Assembly: GCA_015227615.1 (NCBI GenBank)
Contig: JAALGZ010000036.1
Location: 62,001 to 126,000 of the forward strand
DNA from: Labyrinthula sp. Ha
Taxonomy: Eukaryota > Sar > Bigyra > Labyrinthulida > Labyrinthulaceae
Direction: 5' to 3'
DNA: 64,000 bases
The notes beneath the pieces are model-generated. The model worked only from the letters and a program-made list of their open reading frames with translations. It did not search any database and was not told where the DNA came from. Positions 44,968-57,374 of the stretch are shown here, one piece after another. The translations under genes and the position numbers were made by a program. Each line of letters starts with the position of its first letter. Position 1 is the first letter of the stretch.

Positions 44968-45966
44968 TCACTGAAAGAAACAAGTAGTAGTCAGGAAACT
45001 GAAACAAAACCTTTCTTCAGTCCTGTGGATAATTCCTAGTTCTCTAATTTTTTCCTTCTCAGTTTTAGTATATACATCAATCATCTCTTCTATTTGTGGA
45101 ATACTTTCATCATTCTGAAAGAACTCGATTGAAACTTCTGAAGATTCAGGGCAGAGATAATTCAAAGTGCACAAAGAATTCTTACAATGCAACTTTGGCT
45201 TTGAATTTTGCATCGGAATTGTTATTGATTCGAAAGTGGTTTTATATTTTCCTGTGTTGAGTTCCTTTAGACTCATCAGTACATCTTCTCGCACCATTCG
45301 AAGAAATTCAAGCTTTGCTATTTTTCTATCACGAAGAAGATCTTCCTCTTTCTCTAAAATGGGATTGTCCAGTTTTGAATTTTTTCTAGTTGGTGGAATT
45401 GGCCTCATAATAGTTTTTTTAATCAGACTAGATTTCTTGTTAGCTGTAAATTCAATGACCACTTCTGCTTCTTCAATATCCTCAACATTTTCACCTTCCT
45501 CAAGAGTTTCACTAAAAGCATCAAACAGCGAACATTGCTGAAACTGTTTGTTTTTTTTTTGTGTTTGAAGATTCATTTTGATATTAGTCTTACTTTGAGT
45601 GACCATCCATTGCGGAAATACATACTCTCCTTGCTTCCATGGCTCTCTCGTGATTAACCCAAGGTTCTTTAATAATAGAATATTAATCTTTTGTTTACGA
45701 TTTTATTCATTATCAAATATTTCAACTTGATGCTCCTCTATATATTTCAACTTCTTTCTAGTTTCAAACGCAGGAATTTCTTTGGGGATAGAATAGTGGT
45801 GTCTCTTTTTATTTTCGTTCAGGACAGTCAAGGAAGAAAAGTCTGGATCAATAGTAAATGAGTCTGTTGTGAAAACCTTCTTTTCTCTGTGTTTCAACAA
45901 TATTACCTTGGCTTTCCGAATATTCTCTTGTTTAATACTGTCTTGTACAACAGAAGCTTTCTCCAT
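44968..45966 (-). CDS. Unknown acidic protein split over at least two exons
   Basis: Two open stretches (45703-45966 and 44968-45606) lie on the same strand. The second remains open and protein-like well upstream of its first ATG (LGLITREPWKQGEYVFPQWM), so it is an exon rather than a separate gene. A 39-nt intron (45688-45726, GTTGAA...AAAAG) joins them in phase. The joined protein has a charged N-terminus (QENIRKAKVILLKHREKK), the Trp-containing box above, an acidic patch (EEGENVEDIEEAEVVIEF) and a C-terminal cysteine pair region. Sequence upstream of 45966 also stays open (VSVVDKLQENEYE), so a further 5' exon exists. No family recognised. Confidence 0.55.
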
Positions 45967-46485
45967 TTCGTACTCATTTTCTTGAAGTTTGTCAACAACC
46001 GATACACCTACATATTACCTTCTGAGCTTTTTTCAAAATACCTGTACAGTCTTTCAAATATTTTGTTCACTTTCATACCTGTTTCTTTCTTTTTGTTTAT
46101 AATAATTCTGTTAATAGGTGTAAAATATATCATAGAAATGATTTTGTTTAGTTCTGATTGGTTGCACACTTATTAACCAATGAAAAAAGGGAGTTAATTC
46201 TACTTTTGTGTACTTTCATTATCTTGAAATCATGAATCTAGTAAATATATATTGGTATGTTTATCAAACTAGAGGAAAGATATACAATTGACAGTATCAA
46301 ATTAAGGAAACATGCTTTTTGTACCCTGTATCCGATGTTTTAGACTAATGACAACTCAACCTTGGCAAAGGCGGCTTACCGAGTTAGAAACAAGCAAACA
46401 CTGATGATTCACCAAAATATTTTTTTTTCTTAAGAAGAATTGTAATAGTAACTTGAAACTAAGAACTCTACTTTCTTAAACTTAC

Positions 46486-46725
46486 CTAGTTTTTTTTGCG
46501 GACAGGACTATCCTCATAGCTTTCACATAGAGAGTTTGTGGGGGTTAAATCCCTCGTTTTTACATCTGCAGTGTCGTCAAAGAAAATATGGTATAAATAA
46601 ATCTGCTGCCTTGATATTAAATGAATCGAAAAACCAATGACCACGAAAGTTTGAAATAAAATAAAAATACGCAAATTAGGCTGCCGGGCCCTATTATGCC
46701 ACTTGAGCAACTTGTCAGAATACAT
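46486..46725 (-). CDS. Possible small membrane protein
   Basis: A 79-residue ORF from ATG 46725 has one hydrophobic segment (ILFQTFVVIGFSIHLI, about residues 25-40) and a polar C-terminus ending SPVRKKN. The stop TAG is immediately followed by a strong donor-like GTAAGT, so the 3' UTR may be spliced or the true reading may differ. No family recognised; it may be chance. Confidence 0.35.
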   Translation of the reverse strand: MYSDKLLKWHNRARQPNLRIFILFQTFVVIGFSIHLISRQQIYLYHIFFDDTADVKTRDLTPTNSLCESYEDSPVRKKN

Positions 46726-46744
46726 ATAGAACACCAAAACCAAT

Positions 46745-49417
46745 CATCCGAAGGCTGTTTTTACAACCCTCCTGTTATTCACTGCGATATTGATTTATAC
46801 TTAACTATAACGAAATTTTCCACCTGGTTGAAAAATAGAGGATTCTTTCATACTTTTACAAAACATGAGTCTTCTTCTGTTGAAGTCCTTAGAGATAGTC
46901 ATGACTCATGACTGACAACGGATTAAGAACAATTTTGAGAAGTTCTGCATCAGGTAAGGACTGGAAGTTTAAACTCTCAATCCATCATTATATTTATTTA
47001 GTGCACAAAGTTGATGAAGTCTTAACTATAGGAATCAAGTTGTCTCAACCTGAAATGGTTCTGCTCAGGATGTATTTCTCCCATTAGCAAGAAAATCGTA
47101 AATAACTTTCGCCAGTGTCTTAGCCGAAATAGATAACTATGTATTACCGCCTCTAAGTGAGTTGTAGTTGTACACCTAATGCCTAGATCTTATAAAAAGA
47201 CAATCCAATTTTTTTTTGCAAACTAAATGGCACCTTTACTGTTTTCAGTTATCCAGCCCCTCGAACATATTGCAATGAATATCACATAAATTTGCAAGTG
47301 CTTAGGCAATTGCATTTCTTTTAACTCTTGAAAATACGCTTGTATTATATATTTTTAAGGGATTGGGTTCGTTCAATGGTGAAAGGTTTGAATTTGAACT
47401 CTTGCAGATATTTTTGTCAGGTGTATAAAGTGTTGGAGGGAATACCCTCACGTATGTCACAGATTCTATTCAAAAACTACACTTAAAAGATCGAGTCCTT
47501 TAGATCAAAGATATCAGATGATAGTTTCACAAACTCATTTTCAATTCAACTGATAAAAAGACTAAAAAAATCTTCAAAATGTACATATAATTAAGTGAGA
47601 AAGTATATTGCTCAGAAAATTACCACTGATAATACAAATACTGAGTGTGGGAAAATGGAAGAATAATTTCCTTTCAACTACATGACAGGGTAGTAGATAA
47701 TTAATTCTTAGACTTCATATATGTATGAAACTCGAGAATGCACATAGTCACGAGATTATGTATTATTATTTGACCATTTTGAACTTGTCTCGAGGCTGAT
47801 ATGGCAAACGTCATATTCTCATCAAACATACATAAAATATTCCTCCCACCAGGTTAAACTATTTCACTTTACGACGGAACTTTGGGTTTTCTAGTTATAA
47901 GTTAACATTCCCGTTTCTTAGTAAGAATATAGAATACATATATAGTCCTTTATATTTTAACTGGTTTTTAGTCCTCCAGCGCAAGTAGTATAGATCTAAC
48001 ATTATTATAATAACAAATACGAGTAATTTTTTTATAATTAAATATTCTTTTCCCTCCGAACATGATATTGTCTACATACTTTATCTTCTAAAACACCATT
48101 TCCAAAATGAAATACACTTTGATCATTAAACTCAAAATTTTTCATTCTTCCTCTTAAAATAGAGACATATACATAAATAAATTTCTATGTCTTTATTTGA
48201 CGCTCTTAGTTTTAAAAGGACAATAAATTTAGAGAGATTTGGTGAGAAATACATAATATTCGATTGTGATTGATAATGAAGAAAGCTTTGACAGTGATAA
48301 GGCTTCGATTTTTCTGTGAAATATTTATAAATCCTTTAGAGTTACTTTAAACATATTTTTTTACATAAGATTACATTGTCTTAAAATTCACGATGGAATC
48401 TCAAAGATGAATTCGACTAGCTGCCTGAGAAATAACCCTGCATTTACTAATAGTGGGTAGCCCTTGAGCCTATTTCAAACAATATTTATCATATGTGAAC
48501 GAATTATTAATAGCTTAGGGTGATGAAGTGCGAAAACTTTTATATGTCTTTGGAACCAAAATTTATAGTCAAAAGTAAGAAAGTTTGTATAGCAGACCAT
48601 ATTTTAAGCTCAAAAAAATCCCAAAAAAGCTTAGAACTATGTGCTTTGACAATAGTGAAAAACGTCTACATAGATCTAAGTGCATACAAATATAATTATG
48701 ATATCTAACGTTTAATTTCAGTGAGAATATGGTTTACAAGAAGGATTAAAAAAAGCATGTTAGGTACATATGGTGGACAAGTACCTTGGAATTGGAAATC
48801 GTATGACTAATATTACTGTCTAAAATAAACTAGATAAAGCAACTTCATAAATCGGCTAAACTTTTAGAAACCAACTTTGCAGATATTCTATTCAAAAAAT
48901 CTATTACTTTCAGCTTAGACATGGGTATCAGTAATCATATATAAAACATTTAAGTTTCTGGTATTAGCAAGTATATGTACTACCAGTGCCAGGGAAAAGT
49001 TTAACATTGCCTAAACTCTTGTCCAAGGCTTAATTCTGTTTGTATTCCTTTTTCGAAAGCATAATCATGAAATAGATCCATTCTTCAAACAAGATGACAT
49101 AGAATTTAATTGAAAAGCATCCTCAAATTTTGAAGTTTGGAGTCAACATCGCTAGAAACCGAATAATGCATTACTCGTTAAAGTTAAATGATAGGAAGTA
49201 GTACTTAGACAATCAAACCAAAATTTATGACCTCATAAACCCCATAATATTTCTTGGTCACACTCATAGGATTCCTGAGGTTCGAAAGCCATAAGACCTT
49301 CTTTCTGTCATCAGACACTGAGAAAAAAAGTTGGTAGATTTGGACCTGGAGCTATTCTATACAAAATTAAACATAAATTTGGCAGATCAATATTCCAATA
49401 ACTTTTAGTAACTATGT
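46745..49417. other. AT-rich gene-poor stretch
   Basis: No convincing gene or repeat recognised. One plus-strand ORF (48520-48708) is probably chance. Confidence 0.4.
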
Positions 49418-49915
49418 GACATAATTGGGGGTCGAAATCGATTTATTTATAGTTCATCAATGGGATATTTGCCTAAAGTTTTTTATTGATTGATTCTGAT
49501 AATTCCACACTCAGTTTGATTGATTATTGATAATCAATTGGTTATCAATACAAGGCTGCGTCACAAGACCCTGGAACAAATATTAAAAAAAATCTTTTCC
49601 ATTTTGTGCACCGCACGCAAAGTTTCAAAGAATTTTCCATATGACCCAACCTCATCCTATTCCTGGATTATTCCCATGTCACGTGGCAAGTTTTTTAAAG
49701 TTTTCATACGGTGTAGAAACTAAGTAAGAAATTTTAGATAATTTAAAATAGGGTCACATAGCCCATCTTCATCTTGATAATCAATTGATAATCATAATAA
49801 AATCAGGAGCATTTGATTAAAATCAAAATCTCATTTCTTTTATTGATAATCAGAAACAAAATGAATATCAAGTAATTATTGATATTTCTTATCGAATTCG
49901 ACCCCTAGATACAAT
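49418..49915. mobile_element. hAT-type miniature element, copy 3, carrying a nested insertion
   Basis: The element spans 49426-49907. Its termini are TGGGGGTCGAAATCGATTT (left) and TAGGGGTCGAATTCGATAA (right, read inward), the clearest inverted repeats of the family. The flanks GACATAAT (49418-49425) and GATACAAT (49908-49915) agree at 6 of 8 with two transitions. It is about 480 bp rather than 235 because about 215-245 bp is inserted near the middle (about 49551-49770); the motif TTGATAATCAATTG occurs on both sides of that insert. Shared blocks with copies 1 and 2 flank the insert. Confidence 0.75.
49551..49766. mobile_element. Second small element nested in copy 3
   Basis: The insert begins near AAGGCTGCGTCACAAGACCC and ends GGGTCACATAGCCC, which are imperfect inverse complements (GGCT..GT..GACCC), as at the ends of a small DNA element. 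It has no coding capacity and no second copy in this window. Exact ends and any target duplication are unclear. Confidence 0.4.
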
Positions 49916-52900
49916 AAGTGATCTGCGGTGCATTATCCTGTTTACTACTACCATTTTACTAAATATTAGTTATTAAACCCTTGCTAGTATATAAGAGATG
50001 CGTATAATGAAGTAGAAATGACCAAGGGCAAGAAACATTCAAAGAGTCAGATAATGGCAATGATTTATACCAACATACTGTGTTTTATTTTAGTTACTGA
50101 AAAAAAGAAAGTAAAAATACATAATCTTGAAATTTGAATCATAGGGAAAGTGGAGCCCCAGTACAATAAATGCTCGGAACCTGATTACAAGTAGATAAAT
50201 ACATACTCCAGGATACAGAGAGACAAGCGAGTTATCAATTAAGAATAATCATAGCAAATATTGAGTCCTTGTTACTATGCAAGCTTATACTCAAGGAGAA
50301 TCTGTTCTAAGTATCTATTTTTATTTTCTAGGTCCACAGGAAATAGTTTTTTCAGGCATAATAAGACTCCATAACCTAGCCTATTCTTCTCTAAAAACAT
50401 TTGTCTCAACTTTTTCGCAAGGTCAAACTCTTTGAAACTTCAAATTCCAAAGCTAGAAATTAAAACGACTGCAATAAAAAAGTTTAGAAGAAGGTAACAG
50501 TGAAATCGGAGTTCTTGAAGACAATATGGAAGAATCGAGAAGATTGCATACACATCTGTGGGAGAAACGAATAAAGATTCGACAAACTCTTGAAAAACAC
50601 CGGGATATTCTTGGAACTTATATTTCTACAAAAACCAAATCTGAAAGTAGTCATCTACTTAATAGACAACTCTCGATAAATTTTTTATCTACCAGTCACA
50701 AGTACGGCTAGAACTGTTGTTTATTATGTTGCTGTACTACAACCTCAACGCTCCCCCAACAAAACACAAACCAGGCTCCCCGAGATCCCCTATATCAATC
50801 TATCTATTCCTTCGCTAGCTAGAAAAATATATTCTCTCTTTTAGGAAATAAATAAGAACATTTAAATTTTGATAACGACAACTGGCTTCAACAGTCATAA
50901 CTATGGCATATCCATCGAGTGAAGGTGGGCCTGAATTGTGATACTTGGGGAAAAGTGGGAAACATAGAGCCGCGAAAGAGTATAAAGACAGAACCCCCAA
51001 TTTTGATAAATTGTCTAATTTTGCTTTATGGATCTCAAAGATAAATTGGTTTTCATGTCTGGAAGTCTGTATAATATGTTTCACGAGTTGCTTGAGACAT
51101 CTCAATATTTTGCTAAATCTTAATACTCCCCATTTGAAGTTGTGTGCAGAGCTTGAGAATCAAAACAGTTGACTTAGTCGATATAGAAAATCGGCCCAAG
51201 AGTTGATCAACCGATATCTCATGATAGCATATTAAGGAAACAACATCAGAACTTAATATATTCAAAAAAGCGAATAAATACCTATAGTAGCCATTATGCA
51301 GTCAGGAAATAGTCTGTTTACAGAGGCCTTCTAACATGGCACATGTTAATACTTGATGAAAGGCATAATTGATATGCTCCTGTACACTTTACCTTACCTT
51401 ATACTCGATTTGATTTAAACATTAGTTCTATGCAAACATAATTAACTATGTCAAAATTGTTTTTTACTAAATGGCCAGTATTGAAAATTCTCTATAATTG
51501 AAAGAAACTTATATATTAAACTATTTCGCCAAAATGAGATTCTAAAGCCTCCATGCACACAAATAAACAGAGCTCTACTTGGTTTGAAGATAAATGGCTC
51601 TCTAAGTTTCAGAATCATCTAGATGTATGTTTATAAATGAAATAATGCACTGTAACCGTTCGCATAAATATTTAAATGTGCAATATAGAAATCAAATATT
51701 AATAAATATTTAGTTAAAATAATTATTTCTTATATTGGTATTCTGAACAATCCAGTTGGGTTCACTGCCTTATACGTTTAGATTATGTTACTTAAATTCT
51801 ATTAGAAAATACGAAGATCTCTCCAGAAATTGCGAGAAAGGTTTGTATTATCCCGAGAAATAAGGTTCATAGTTTAAGAGATTCAGAAAGATAGTACTAG
51901 AATATATGATGTATTGATTCTTTGAAGATACTGAATAAGATTATGGAGCACAAACCCACTCTTAGCACATATATACTTCTATATTTCAATAGCTACAGAA
52001 CGCGATATAAATCTCCAAAAGCACACTGAGGCGTCATATAAAAATTTTTCGCGTGTAATTAAGTCATTTAACTGTAAATTAGAGACATTATTTCAAAAAA
52101 AGTGCGTGGAAGGTATAGAGTTTTGAACTCTTTGTTTTTAACTGTGTAAACATTGAGAGATATTTGATCATTATGTCACTCCTGCGGCACTTCCAATATC
52201 CTTATTTTCCTGTTACGGTATGGTTTCACTGCAGTAATAAGCAAACACTTTGATTCCTTTACGTACTACATTTAGCTGAATCTTTTATGCAGTAATAAAA
52301 CCTACAGCTCAGCTACTTCTGTAGGTTCTCCGAAACAATATAAATGTACATAAGAATGATTTTTCTATAATTAGAATAAGAGCGGAATTGCAATTTTACC
52401 TCAATTAAATATGAAACCATCTTACTGCCAATGGAAATATTGGTAACTATGAATTATCCCTAGATAGAGAAAACAGTCGAATCTACATCTGTTACCAATT
52501 TTATACCTGACCCTATGTTTTTATCTATATAACTGAAAAAGAAGCTGTGTTAAATATTGAATCTAGTGCTAGCCTACAGGCACTAGAGTAACAGAACAAA
52601 TATCCCATAATGTTAATGTAGTTATTGTGTTCCTATTTAGTTTTCCATTTCTTGTGTTTTGTTTACCTGCCACTTCCTGGAAGGAATATTTAATTCTTGA
52701 GTTTCCACAAGGATAACTACATTTTTCATGCAATATGGACATATGAAAAAAGCGTAGTAGGCAGTGAAAACTAGAGGTACTCAAGAGGTAGTTTCATCAA
52801 GCATTATACTGCTTTTCAGTTACCAAAGTATTCTAGGAAGAGCTGTTTCCAGTGCCAAGGGTAGCACAGAAAAGGGTTGTGAATTTTGCTAATGCAATAG

Positions 52901-53184
52901 CAGTATATATAATAACTGCAGAACTTAACAGCTTTAAACAAAGTATTTTATTCTTGTTTTTTAAATGCCCCTAGCAAGGTAGTGATGTTTGACTTTGCCC
53001 TCTCTGTATACGACAGATAATTTCAGATACTGGATATCCTATCTACTGAGGAGTAATTCTTAGTTTCTACAGTGCAATTCTATTTAATATAGATTTTGTA
53101 AACTATGTAGCTTTTTACAACATATATAAGTGGGATATGTTTTCTACATACTTGTTAACGTTTGCTAACCTCTTTGTCTTGCAG
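49916..53184. other. AT-rich stretch with exon-like fragments
   Basis: A plus-strand ORF at 50526-50711 starts MEESRRLHTHLWEKRIKIRQ and contains TLEKHRDIL, which recalls the central helix of the Golgi SNARE Gos28/GOS1, but nothing else supports that. A short plus-strand exon-like stretch at about 52820-52858 (QSILGRAVSSAKG) follows TTTTCAG. Both might belong to the gene that ends at 53279. Confidence 0.25.
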
Positions 53185-53279
53185 CTGAGCCTGAAACCCG
53201 AGGCTACACCAAACTGAAATCAAACTACCAGAAACTTCAGCTGAAAGAAATGCGGCAAACAGTACAGTCTTTGTTTTAA
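53185..53279 (+). CDS. Terminal exon of an unidentified spliced gene
   Basis: After a good acceptor (TTTGTCTTGCAG), 95 bases of markedly more balanced base composition read EPETRGYTKLKSNYQKLQLK and on to TVQSLF before TAA. The charged, low-AT composition is clearly coding-like. Upstream exons must lie on the plus strand to the left; see the fragments at 50526 and 52820. No family can be named from 30 residues. Confidence 0.5.
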
Positions 53280-53909
53280 GGTTCTAATAGATGAATTTTA
53301 TTGAAGTATTTCTATTTCTGTTGTTTGGACCTATCTAATTCCATTAATAAATGAGGACACTACACTAATTATATAGGGTGGAAACTAAAGAAATTTTGGT
53401 GAATGATTAACAATAAGCTAAGGCAAGCGTTTATGCCACCCAATAAAGAATATTTTGGAGTTGCTGCAGTATTATTTGCACATATCGGGTATTAACATAT
53501 GGTTATTAGTTACTTCTAGAAGTAGTTAGAAATTTGCAATGCAAGAATTGAAGAGGCGTACAATGCTACTTATCTGAGGAATATAATGATTATAAACTAA
53601 CACTAAAGCAAAATATAACATGAACCTGAGAACAGCTCTTCATCTCTCATTGAACTCCTCAGGATGGTAATAACGGGTATTCCTTTGTCCTTGTTCGTTA
53701 TAAGTTTCATTTACAACGTTGCGAAGTACTGTTTAAAAATGACAAGATTCTTCATAGAGAATATTTAAACAATACTTAGCATTTTTGTTTGAAGAATATT
53801 ATTTTGTTTTGTTGTGTAGACAACTATAATGCGCTTCCAAGCATAAAAGTTATTTACTATATTTAGGAATACTTGACAATAACTACATTCCCAAAGAACA
53901 CAACCTCTA
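53280..53909. other. Intergenic / promoter region of the ArfGAP gene
   Basis: AT-rich; no ORF or repeat recognised. Confidence 0.4.
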
Positions 53910-54641
53910 ATGGTGAATTACCACGAAGCTAAAGTGGAAGTCAGCGCAAAAGTCAAAATGGAGCAGAAGAAAAAACTTCGAACCCTTTTAAAGCACCCGG
54001 ATAACCGATACTGCGCCGACTGTCCTGCAAAAAATCCAAAATGGGCAAGCATAAACTTGGGAATATTTGTCTGCTTGAACTGTGCAGGAATTCATCGAGA
54101 CATGGGCGTACACGTATCGAAAGTACGCTCTGTTGATTTGGACACTTGGCAAGAGGCTTGGGTTCAGAACATGGAAAAATGGGGAAACAGAAGAGCAAAT
54201 GAGAATTATGAAGCGAAAATATCAAAAGTCGGCAACGTTCTTGATGGAATAAAACCTTCAGAAGCAGATTCCCAAGCACTTAATGAAAAGGTAAAATCCT
54301 TCATAAGAAACAAGTACGAGAAGAAAAAATGGTATGAATCAGCACCAAAGAAAGATACATCTTTTGAACTGAAGCCAATTAAACCCTTGGAAGGTTCTAA
54401 ATCCTTTGCTCACCCTACTAAGTCAAAAGATGACGGTGACGATCTTTTTGACTTACTAGATTTAAAAACTGAAATTCACAATGTGTCTAAAGAAAAGCAA
54501 GATCCAGATTCTGCCTTTGATTTTTTAAATGTACCAACTTCAACCAAAGTCAATAGTAGTCCAACTGTTCTCAATGGAAATTCAACGTTTATTCGAGCTA
54601 GTGCACCCAAAGCAGATCCGTTTGCTTGTTTGTTAGAGTAA
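53910..54641 (+). CDS. ArfGAP-domain protein (SMAP/AGD5-like)
   Basis: The 243-residue protein opens with an ArfGAP zinc finger of the canonical CX2CX16CX2C form (Cys35, 38, 55, 58). The catalytic arginine finger is Arg63 in GIHRDMGVHVSKVRS. ArfGAPs stimulate GTP hydrolysis on Arf and so terminate coat assembly on vesicles. The domain ends about residue 135 (FIRNKYEKKKWY). The C-terminal 100 residues are unstructured, with DLFDLLDL and a terminal DPF motif of the type that binds clathrin adaptors. This supports the small, clathrin-linked SMAP/AGD5 subgroup. The ORF is intronless with an ATG start and converges on the leucine-rich-repeat gene (136 bases apart). Confidence 0.92.
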   Translation: MVNYHEAKVEVSAKVKMEQKKKLRTLLKHPDNRYCADCPAKNPKWASINLGIFVCLNCAGIHRDMGVHVSKVRSVDLDTWQEAWVQNMEKWGNRRANENYEAKISKVGNVLDGIKPSEADSQALNEKVKSFIRNKYEKKKWYESAPKKDTSFELKPIKPLEGSKSFAHPTKSKDDGDDLFDLLDLKTEIHNVSKEKQDPDSAFDFLNVPTSTKVNSSPTVLNGNSTFIRASAPKADPFACLLE

Positions 54642-54777
54642 ATGCGTTAGGGAGAAGGAAGCGACATCCAAATTGATACGCTGTCCTTATATTTTGTTTG
54701 AAGATTTTTTAGTTTTCTACGGCCTTTGATAGAAAAATAGTTCCAGTACAAACTAAGTTTATAATTGGAGTCAAAAT

Positions 54778-55478
54778 TTACTCTATCAAGTTCACTCTCT
54801 CTTCTCTCTCTAGAAACTTTTCAAGGCAGGGAAGAAAATTGTCCGTTAGCACGTTGAAATCGAGGTGAATCTTATTAATCCGTTTGTTTTGGACCTTTTG
54901 AAGGCAGTGACAAGCAGAAGAATCAGTGATATTGTTGCCTTCTAAACTGAAGATAAAAAGAAAAATAAAGTACAAGAGAGAGGTAATTTGCGAGTATTCG
55001 GGTTTGGACACGAGATCACAAAGATTTTGGATTATTTCGTCACCTAGATTATTGAACTGAAGGCTAATGAATGAACTGAAGAGGAATAATGTACGAAAGG
55101 CTGTCCCATTTAACCAGTTGATGCTTTACCATACCTAAGGGTATTGCGATTTGTGTTTGGTTGAGTTTTGGTGAAGTTGAAAATAGCCATACGATGGGAT
55201 TTGACATATATTCAAGCGAAGCATCTTCAGGTTTATGACTTCTTATGATCTGATACAAGTGAAACTTTTCCTCTGTATCCAATTCGTTCATGTACTGCTC
55301 AAAACGCTTTGAGAATTGAGGACTTTTCTCTGCTAAGTCTCTCCATTCATGTTCAATTGTATCATATTTTTCCTGGCTGTATGTATACTCATAAATTAAA
55401 GCATAAATTAACCCAAATCCAGCAAACACCACACTTGCATAGAGGCTTTCGTAAGTATACCGTTTTAGTTTATTCATT
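54778..55478 (-). CDS. Membrane-anchored leucine-rich-repeat protein with 19- and 27-nt introns
   Basis: Starts at ATG 55478 (the longer frame uses TTG). A membrane segment (ASVVFAGFGLIYALIY) comes early, then a helical stretch (about residues 30-100), then leucine-rich repeats. A 19-nt intron GTACATTATTCCTCTTCAG must be removed to reach the first repeat (FISLQFNNLGDEIIQNLCDL). A 27-nt intron (GTACTT...TTCAG) then joins ITSLF to LEGNNITDSSACHCLQKV, and a third repeat reads KIHLDFNVLTDNFLPCLEKF. The N-N-x-[LI]-[GT]-D pattern is that of RNI-like repeats, usually a protein-binding surface. The repeat continuity across both introns is strong internal evidence. A donor-like GTAAAT at the stop leaves open a further exon. 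Confidence 0.65.
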
Positions 55479-55495
55479 TCATTTTGATTGCCCAA

Positions 55496-57374
55496 AATAA
55501 CTCAATTTTATGAAAGATTTGACATCGCCATCACACTAACGGTAGGAATAACGTTAGTTATAAGATGTCATTTTGAGTTTTGCTTAACTAAGTTTAGTAG
55601 GTTTGCCACAGTTAGTCTTAATCTCTATCTCATTGTCTATATACATAGATATGAAACTTCTTACAAGGATAGTAATAAGATCCATTTTGCTGTGCTTTGT
55701 ATTCTATTTGAAGATGTTTCATCTGAAAATACTCTCGAGACAAGTACAAATGCATAGAACTGGCAACATAGAATAAAATTGAACATAAAAGAAATATACA
55801 ATTCAAAATCTCTTATAATTTGAAACGAGAATTATGGTAAGCTTGTCATAGTTTATCGTATAATTTGAACTATTAGAAGCCCTCAATAAGAAGTTAACTT
55901 ACTTCTAGGTCTTTGCTTCCACTTTTTCTTAACTTTAAATACCTGATATAAAACTATTCAACAAAAGATAAACGAGAGAGATCTACCTGCACAGATTAAC
56001 TTTGGGTTCAGCAGTGGAAAGAGATCAAATCCTGTTGTACTACAAGTCCTTTTCTATTCATAAATGTGCTCTTAACTTCTTCATCCACAAACTCAAAATA
56101 AATGGTATTATGAACTAAAACTTCAAGCTATGATAATTTTGGAAGACGAGTGGAAAATGGTTTCAAACTACAGCCTATGCAGTTTAATACTTGTTAATTC
56201 TCTTGTGTTTTCTCACTACCTGTTTTCCTTCTGCTTATTCAAAACTTCATTTGCTTCACGAATCTTAAGTTCCTGTGTGGAAATCTAGAGTTTTCAAAAA
56301 TAATATATACAAATGGCTAGCTAATTTTTATATGAAAGCTAAAAATTGATTTAGCATTAAGAATGGCAATTGAAATATTCTTCTGCGAGTGACTGATTGA
56401 AGATTTACCTATGATTATTCTACGTTAGTACGTTAAGAATAAAGGTATCTAAATAAGCTTGTTCAAGGCTAGTGAGCACCAATAACAAATGTTTAAATTA
56501 CCTTTTATATGTTTCCTAACATTTTCTCAAGGAGTATTAGAGAATTTTTTAGTGCGACTTATGGAGAGTAACCTTTGGTTAAAGAGTAAACTGGTAGATC
56601 CAGAGTCTAAGAAGAGTCTATGCGGTAGGGAGATAATGAAAAAAATACAATATTAACACCATGTTATTTCCATGCAGGCATCCAATGGTTAGTACGAGGT
56701 TTTCCTTTTAACTTTTCAAATAACCTAGAAAATGCATTAGAACTGTAAATCAATTAATTAATTAAAGTGGTCAATAATACATGTTAGAAAACTTAAAATT
56801 TGTCTTGATACATCCTGTGATAGATAAACATCCCCTTTGGAGCAATAAGGTATCCTAAGTACAGAACAAAGCTCGAAAAATCTACATGTATGAAATGTGA
56901 TACTTTTGAAATAAATACTCCAGCTAGAGTATCAAGCAATTTCTTGCCATATGGGTATTTGCAAAAATGTACTGCTATTCTATGCATACCTGATGGCAGA
57001 CAATGCTGCTAAGTTGACATTCTGTTCATATGCCCAATCAAACATATTTAAGAGTAATTATATTTGTAATGTTAGCTCGAATAAACTTTCTACAAATAAA
57101 TCACAGGATACTCGTTCAATTTGCAAGCTTTTCTACTCATTCTTAAAAGCATAACTTGTCTTGCGTATAATGGTAGTTTCATATGTTTTCTTTTATTGAC
57201 CATGTAATAATCGAACTCCTAACATGGAGAATCTATTTTATGTTTTTAGATTGTTTGAAGCTTAAAACAACTTTATTCGCTCTGTTTGAAAAAGGTAAAA
57301 ATATAATAGTTAGTAGTGAGAAAAGTTTTTTACTCCAAATTAGTGAGAAATAAATATAAATGATCAAAACTACT
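55496..57374. other. AT-rich gene-poor stretch
   Basis: Nothing recognised on either strand. Confidence 0.4.

Noticed and set aside
50526-50711. Golgi SNARE GOS1/Gos28
   Set aside because: Similarity is confined to a few residues around EKHRDIL; there is no SNARE motif or C-terminal membrane anchor in reach.
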